Below are positions 59,736 through 64,000 of a stretch of DNA of 64,000 nucleotides, in pieces. Origin of the DNA: Monoplex corrugatus (Eukaryota; Mollusca; Gastropoda; Littorinimorpha; Ranellidae); NCBI GenBank assembly GCA_030674185.1, contig JAPXFY010000021.1, positions 64,997,711 to 65,061,710 on the forward strand, written 5' to 3'. Position 1 is the stretch's first letter. Every line of letters begins with the position of its first letter. The notes beneath the pieces are model-generated. The model did no database searches. It had not been told where the DNA came from and saw nothing but the letters and a program-made list of their open reading frames with translations. Both the position numbers and the translations under genes were made by a program.

Positions 59736-62379
59736 GCGCCATGCATGCGCGCACATACGCAGATACAAACCCCCCTCCCACACACACACACATACACGCA
59801 CAGGTGTATAGGTAAGGTGGTCAAAAGGTTAAGTTTTTGTAGTTGGTGGATAGGGTGTGGGAGTCAGAGTTAAGTTCTTTTTCACCATTTGAATGGGCAT
59901 AAAAAGTTCACGTAGATTGTGCGATAGACTGAATTGACCAAGTGATGAAAGCAACTGATTCTTGATGGAAAGTCACATTGCACTGACAACCTGGTATAGT
60001 GATCACTACAGAACAGTAGTATCACATTAGATTAATGACAGTCATTATGATCTATATTAAACTATTTCAGTATATGCTATGCCTGCACTGTAAGTATGAA
60101 TTATTTCAGTATTTGCTATGCCTGCGCTGTAAGTATATATATTCCTTTGACTCCCTTACCCTATCAAACAGCATCCTGCACTGTCAGCCATGATAGCAAA
60201 GAAAAAATTAACCCTTTCATTTCTTCACCCTATCCACCAGCAAAGAAAAAATTAACCCTTTCATTTCTTCACCCTATCCACCAGCTTCACCCTATCCACC
60301 AGGGTGAAGGAGTGAAAGAGTTAGGTTTTTACAGTTGGTAGATAAAGTCCAGGAGTGAAATGGTTAAAATAAAGGTCCTTGCAGACTGTGATTATTATAA
60401 TTTGTCGTTCCTGCTCTATTAATGAATAACTGGCTACTGCTAGTAGTAGCACTACTAGTGACTATATACTGTGATACAGTTTATACTGTATTATTGTTGG
60501 ATCAACATCACTGCTTTGATGTGAAATGTTTTATCATGTCTTTAACCTAGTTCTAAGACATTGTGGACAAGACAGCCAGCTTTGTTGCCAGAAATGGGCC
60601 TGAGTTCGAACACCGTATCCGACAGAACGAAGTGAACAACCCCAAGTTTAACTTCCTGAATCCTACTGATGCCTACCATGCCTACTATCAACACAAGGTC
60701 AAAGAGTTCAAGGAGGGCAAAGGTCAGTTGTACTTGTAACACAAGGTTTTATTTCATGAGTTCATGTGGTGTGTGTTTTATTTTGGAAGCTTTTTTCTTC
60801 TTCTTTCATTTATCTGTGATGGTGCAAGTGATAAGGATTCAGATATGCAGTGTTGGTGTCGTTAGTGTTCAAAAGTGGTAAGTGCCATGGGGTATCAAGG
60901 TCTCCTCCTTACCATTGACCCAGGTCTTCCTTGGTCTGCCTCTTATTTTAAATTTACATCTGTCCTCTCTCTTGTGAGCTTGTTTATCCAGTTGGTGGGG
61001 ATGTATTCTAGTTAGTCGAACAAACCACTAATTCTCTGAAGATGACTATGATGATGGGGTGGTGTTGCTCCCACCATTTCTCCGAATTTTTTTATTACGT
61101 CCAGTCTGGTCTTGTCGACAATCTTTCTGAAACAATTCATCTCACAGGTGGTAACTTGTGTTCCAGGGCTTGATCAAGGTCTGGGTCTGGCACTGGTATT
61201 TCGTGGTCAGGATGAAAGTAGAATTGACAGAAATGGTTTTTCGTTTCAGTAGAATGTTGTGATGTTTCAGGATTGGGGCAAGTTGAGAACTGATGTTGTT
61301 TGCTTTCTAGAGTCTGGTTTGATCTGTCTAGTTGAGTCCTCATGGATGCTAATACACAAAGCTTGGATTGAATCGCTGTGGTTGTGACTGTGAAGGATAC
61401 TCAAACTTAATTTTCGTCTCCCCTGTCTCGGTCTGCCCCTGTATTGTAAGTTTGCCTCTGTAAGCCTGACAGCCAGAATGTTTTTACAACCAGTTCCTGT
61501 CGTTGATGGGTAGAGTTAATATTACTGTTACTAGATAGGATCACTGGTGACTGGTGTATTTTTAATTTTGTTTGGTTTTGAAAGTGTACAGAAATTAACA
61601 AGACTGTTGTCAGTCAAAGGTTTTGCTACTGTAACACCATAATTATACAGATATAAACCATGACAGCTGCACATGCTGGTAGACACTGGACAGTTTCCGA
61701 GGTAATCACAATAAGATGTAATGACTACCGGGCTAAACATATCTCTCAGTAAAATGGCTACTCACTTGCGTAGCTTTCATCGGCGATCCGGCCGACATCT
61801 TCAGCGCAACTGCTGGGTTGAGATCTGGCTACAGTGCGCACCGCCGTGAGCGAACTCACGACAGCATGACTGAATGAGTGAGGAGTACACCGAAGGCAGG
61901 TTGTGTTGGCCCTGGTCACGGTTGATGGTGGGGTTCCTTGCGGCGATGTAGACTGCCTCCTTTACTCCCCTCTGGAACCATAAGATGGTTTTGATGTCTG
62001 ATCAAAAACAAACTAATACAGGATGTAATGGCTTATATGTTGTAAATATGTGGTCTGTAATAAAGTCACCACTTTATTCACTGGCTTGGTTTTTCTTTCA
62101 AACAATGTTTCATGCTGTTAACGTCAGGCATTGATCTTCTCATTGAAGGTGTTCATCATATTGCACTGATGCTGGGTATGAAATTGAAAAGTCTGTGATG
62201 TTACATATTGATTTTATTGAAGACCTGTATGGTGTGGATGTTTTAATGGATTCTTTCTTTTTCTTTTCTGTTTTTTTAGGCCAAGAACCTTTGGCCCCCA
62301 AGGTGAGTTTTGATATATATATATAGTCCTTTGTGTGTGATGTGTGTGTGTTGTGTGTGTGTGTGTGTGTTGTGTGTGT

Positions 62380-62454
<75 letters not shown>

Positions 62455-62695
62455 TTTGAAGGAAGGATGGTGCCGATTTCACAACCATGAAGCAGTGTAT
62501 TCTGATGCAGTGGAAGTACTATCATGACATGCTCATCTGCTTGTGTATGCATACATAAGATGATGTGCTGAATATCAATTATGTAAAATTATTGCTTAGA
62601 AAAGTTGAGGTATTTGTTATTCAAGAGTGATATTAATACCAGTGGTTTCCCAGGACTGCAAGACATCTACCTGTTGGCCTAGTAAATAGTACATA

Positions 62696-62732
<37 letters not shown>

Positions 62733-62741
62733 GAGGAAGTG

Positions 62742-62822
<81 letters not shown>

Positions 62823-63016
62823 TGCGTGTACATGATTGCATGCATTTGTCCATGCTACTATGTTACTATGTATATTTATGTATGTGTGTAGGCCCAGATG
62901 ATGTTCCAACGGCCCCAGCAGGAGCCAGTGAAGATCCCTGAGGTGTTTGTGCCTAAAGATCCCCCTGCAGAGTTTGAGTTCATTGTTGACCCTCCCTCCA
63001 TTTCTGCGTATGAGCT
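58479..63016 (+). CDS. SF3A1: SF3A1, splicing factor 3A subunit 1 (first four exons; gene continues past the window)
   Basis: Coding exons are 58479-58593, 60558-60722, 62280-62302 and 62892-63016. The protein is a subunit of the SF3a complex of the U2 snRNP, which acts in nuclear pre-mRNA splicing at branch-site recognition. The start is acidic and Pro-rich. [11 protein letters not shown] leads into the first SURP module ([42 protein letters not shown]), then a linker and [19 protein letters not shown] just before the second SURP module, which lies to the right. These motifs closely follow the animal SF3A1 sequence, and all splice phases agree. The last visible exon ends in phase 2, so the rest of the gene (second SURP, charged region, ubiquitin-like domain) is off the right edge. 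It is transcribed divergently from the ZBBX-like gene. Confidence 0.96.
58827..58902. repeat. Inverted repeat in SF3A1 intron 1
   Basis: GGCGATAGACCTGTGCCTAAT faces ATTGGGCACAGGCCTATCGCC with TCAATCATTGATTGA between. It can form a hairpin of about 22 paired bases; possibly a small foldback element. Confidence 0.55.
59490..59800. repeat. (CA)n tracts in SF3A1 intron 1
   Basis: Two pure CA tracts (about 59495-59553 and 59665-59732) separated by CCCC-rich DNA. Also (GT)n at 59376-59398. The remainder of 58920-60140 shows nothing else. Confidence 0.88.
59814..59873. repeat. Half copy of the palindromic TTAA element
   Basis: Only the right-hand part survives: GGTTAAGTTTTTGTAGTTGG and then GGATAGGGTGTGGGAGTC, ending GAGTTAA. 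It follows directly on a (CA)n tract. Confidence 0.6.
60143..60367 (+). mobile_element. Nested palindromic TTAA element, copy K (in SF3A1 intron 1)
   Basis: The left end is truncated (CCTTTGACTCCC). The module TTAACCCTTTCATTTCTTC is duplicated in tandem. The right end is GAGTGAAATGGTTAA. It lies in intron 1 of SF3A1. Confidence 0.65.
60558..60722 (+). CDS. SF3A1: SF3A1 exon 2 (SURP1 core)
   Basis: TTCTAAG acceptor and GTCAGT donor. It encodes [17 protein letters not shown] and [19 protein letters not shown], the core of the first SURP module, and ends E-G-K plus one base. Confidence 0.96.
60895..61150 (-). pseudogene. Possible LINE reverse-transcriptase tail fragment in SF3A1 intron 2
   Basis: On the minus strand: [20 protein letters not shown] followed by [20 protein letters not shown]. 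The GRPRKTW motif is typical of LINE C-termini. There are no intact ends. Confidence 0.5.
61745..61990 (-). pseudogene. Fragment of a retroelement tail with the K-E-A-x-Y-I ... N-R-D pattern
   Basis: On the minus strand: [19 protein letters not shown], then a short linker and [14 protein letters not shown] associate the KEAxYI...PTxNRDxG pattern with the C-terminal part of Penelope-type or other GIY-YIG-bearing elements, though no GIY-YIG core is visible here. It lies in SF3A1 intron 2. Confidence 0.45.
62280..62302 (+). CDS. SF3A1: SF3A1 exon 3 (23-base microexon)
   Basis: A long pyrimidine tract ending TTTTTTTAG precedes 23 bases encoding (G)QEPLAPK, with a GTGAGT donor. The phase fits exon 2 (one base) and exon 4 (phase 0). 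The peptide aligns with the QEP-containing linker after SURP1. Confidence 0.88.
62330..62455. repeat. (GT)n tract in SF3A1 intron 3
   Basis: An imperfect then pure GT tract starting about 27 bases after the microexon donor. Confidence 0.9.
62695..62830. repeat. (GT)n and (GA)n before SF3A1 exon 4
   Basis: Short GT then about 75 bases of GA, ending about 60 bases before the exon 4 acceptor. Confidence 0.88.
62892..63016 (+). CDS. SF3A1: SF3A1 exon 4
   Basis: The TGTGTAG acceptor follows a (GT)n and GA tract. It encodes [17 protein letters not shown] and [18 protein letters not shown], ending in phase 2 at a GTAAGT donor. The next exon is not in the window. Confidence 0.95.
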
Positions 63017-63327
63017 GTAAGTATAGTGATGAAGAAAGGTTTAAAATTTGTTGGTTGGATTGGAGACACTTGGTTCTCTGTAAAGAAGTGTGACCACCTT
63101 TGTGGCAATTTTAGGTAATGTGGGTCATTTGTTGTGTATGTTTTTGTGTACTTTCTTATGTTTGTGTTTATGTATTCAGGTTTAATTTATAATTCCCCTG
63201 GTGATAGATTTGAGCAGAGTGGCCAGCACCAGGGGCATCCATAGCTTGTTTGCCTGAATGCGGTGATATGTGTACTGAATTTTTGTTTTTCAGGTTTTTT
63301 TTTCCCCAATGTCATCGATGTATTTAA

Positions 63328-63495
63328 TTTCAGTTTCAGTTTCTCAAGATGATGTCTGTGTGTTCGGAATAAATTCCACATGCACTAAGGTCACAGATGC
63401 CGTGTAATGGAGAAGATCCAGGATGATCATGTCACAAGCCTTTGGCCTGCACATAAAATTATGAGCTGGCCAGGTCCTCAGTCCTACCTAGCTTT
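63328..63495 (+). mobile_element. SINE family 2, copy 3 (3' truncated)
   Basis: TTTCAGTTTCAGTTTCTCAA, GTGTTCGGAATAAATTCCAC and TGAGCTGGCCAGGTCCTC, then a T-rich run and a palindromic TTAA element. Confidence 0.68.
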
Positions 63496-63506
63496 TTTTT
63501 TTCTTT

Positions 63507-63686
63507 TCCCTTTGACTCCTGCATCCTACCAACCATTTGCAAAAACTTAACCCTTCGACTCTCTCACCCTATCCACCATCTTCCTGCAGGAAGCTGGTGG
63601 ATAGAGTTAAATGACAAAGTTTTTACTTTGCTGACATGGTTGATAATGCAGGATGCTGGTGGCAGGGTGCTGGAGTCAAAGGTTAA
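63507..63686 (-). mobile_element. Nested palindromic TTAA element, copy M (downstream of SF3A1 exon 4)
   Basis: It begins CCCTTTGACTCCTGC and ends GGAGTCAAAGGTTAA, with the centre CTTCCTGCAGGAAGC and the long arm on the right. Confidence 0.72.
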
Positions 63687-63733
63687 ACTAGTATTGTATC
63701 AGTCTGTCACTCGAACAGTCTTGATGTATTTAG

Positions 63734-63948
63734 CAGGGCTTAAAATGTTCCGCGTCTGGGCGGAATTTCGCGATTTCGGTTTGTCAATAAAACAAACAAA
63801 CAAACAAACGAAAGGAGCAAGGCATCGGTGATCAGCTTGCAAGCGTTCATAGCAATGTCGCGCAAGTTATGGCCTCTGATTTTTCTTGGAAGAAGTTTCT
63901 GGTTGGACTAGTTTCAGTGTTTTTTTCTGCCTCCTGTTTTAAGCCCTG
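63734..63948 (+). mobile_element. hAT-like miniature element, copy 2
   Basis: The ends are CAGGGCTTAAAA and TTTTAAGCCCTG, with a clean 6-bp flanking repeat ATTTAG on both sides (63728-63733 and 63949-63954). The interior is shared in reverse with 28751-28990, including GCTTGCAAGCGTTCATAGC. Confidence 0.72.
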
Positions 63949-64000
63949 ATTTAGATGTTTGTGTTTTGTTAGCCCTGATATGGCTTTGAGCAGTGGGCTG

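Overview
This window is eukaryotic nuclear DNA from an animal, most likely a mollusc and probably a gastropod. The evidence is spliced genes with GT/AG introns, very long (CA)n/(GT)n tracts, tRNA-derived SINEs of types I associate with molluscan genomes, LINE tails ending in the AGCGC/ATATAAA motif, a Penelope-like element and several TTAA-flanked DNA transposon families. The lineage is inferred; I could not run a database comparison.

Two genes are present, arranged head to head. (1) Minus strand, 49438 down to 478: a gene of 21 recognisable coding exons, recognised as ZBBX-like (zinc finger B-box domain-containing protein). The call rests on an N-terminal basic and coiled-coil segment, a Cys-x2-Cys B-box start (GAKCGQC), a YC-containing second B-box half and a long Ser/Pro/Arg-rich, low-complexity C-terminus. 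Exon phases join consistently at nearly every junction, which strongly supports the model. Three places do not join cleanly: exon 6, the exon 15 donor and exon 18. One-to-three-base deletions would explain them and may be assembly errors. (2) Plus strand, 58479 to 63016 and beyond the right edge: the first four exons of SF3A1 (splicing factor 3A subunit 1), including the first SURP module and a 23-base microexon.

Layout: 1-340, an expanded palindromic TTAA element. 478-4476, last two ZBBX exons with a broken Penelope element, an RTE-type LINE tail and a SINE between them. 4.8-16.6 kb, exons 15-19 separated by microsatellites and minisatellites (27-bp array of about 3.5 kb). 16.6-28.4 kb, exons 9-14 with LINE tails, SINEs, three TTAA elements of three further families and a 62-bp array next to the exon 10 acceptor. 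28.4-49.4 kb, exons 1-8 with GATA/GACA repeats, two giant minisatellites (33.5-37.6 and 38.5-41.2 kb), RTE tails and a CR1-type LINE 3' end. 49.4-58.4 kb, the intergenic region between the divergent genes, holding a nearly complete but broken LINE with apurinic-type endonuclease and reverse transcriptase. 58.4-64 kb, start of SF3A1.

The most notable non-gene signal is a family of about 190-bp nested palindromes (TTAACCCTTTGACTCC ... inverted). It occurs at least a dozen times in both orientations and is flanked by TTAA, consistent with miniature piggyBac-type transposons. Four other TTAA-ended families accompany it, one still carrying the start of a transposase-like reading frame.
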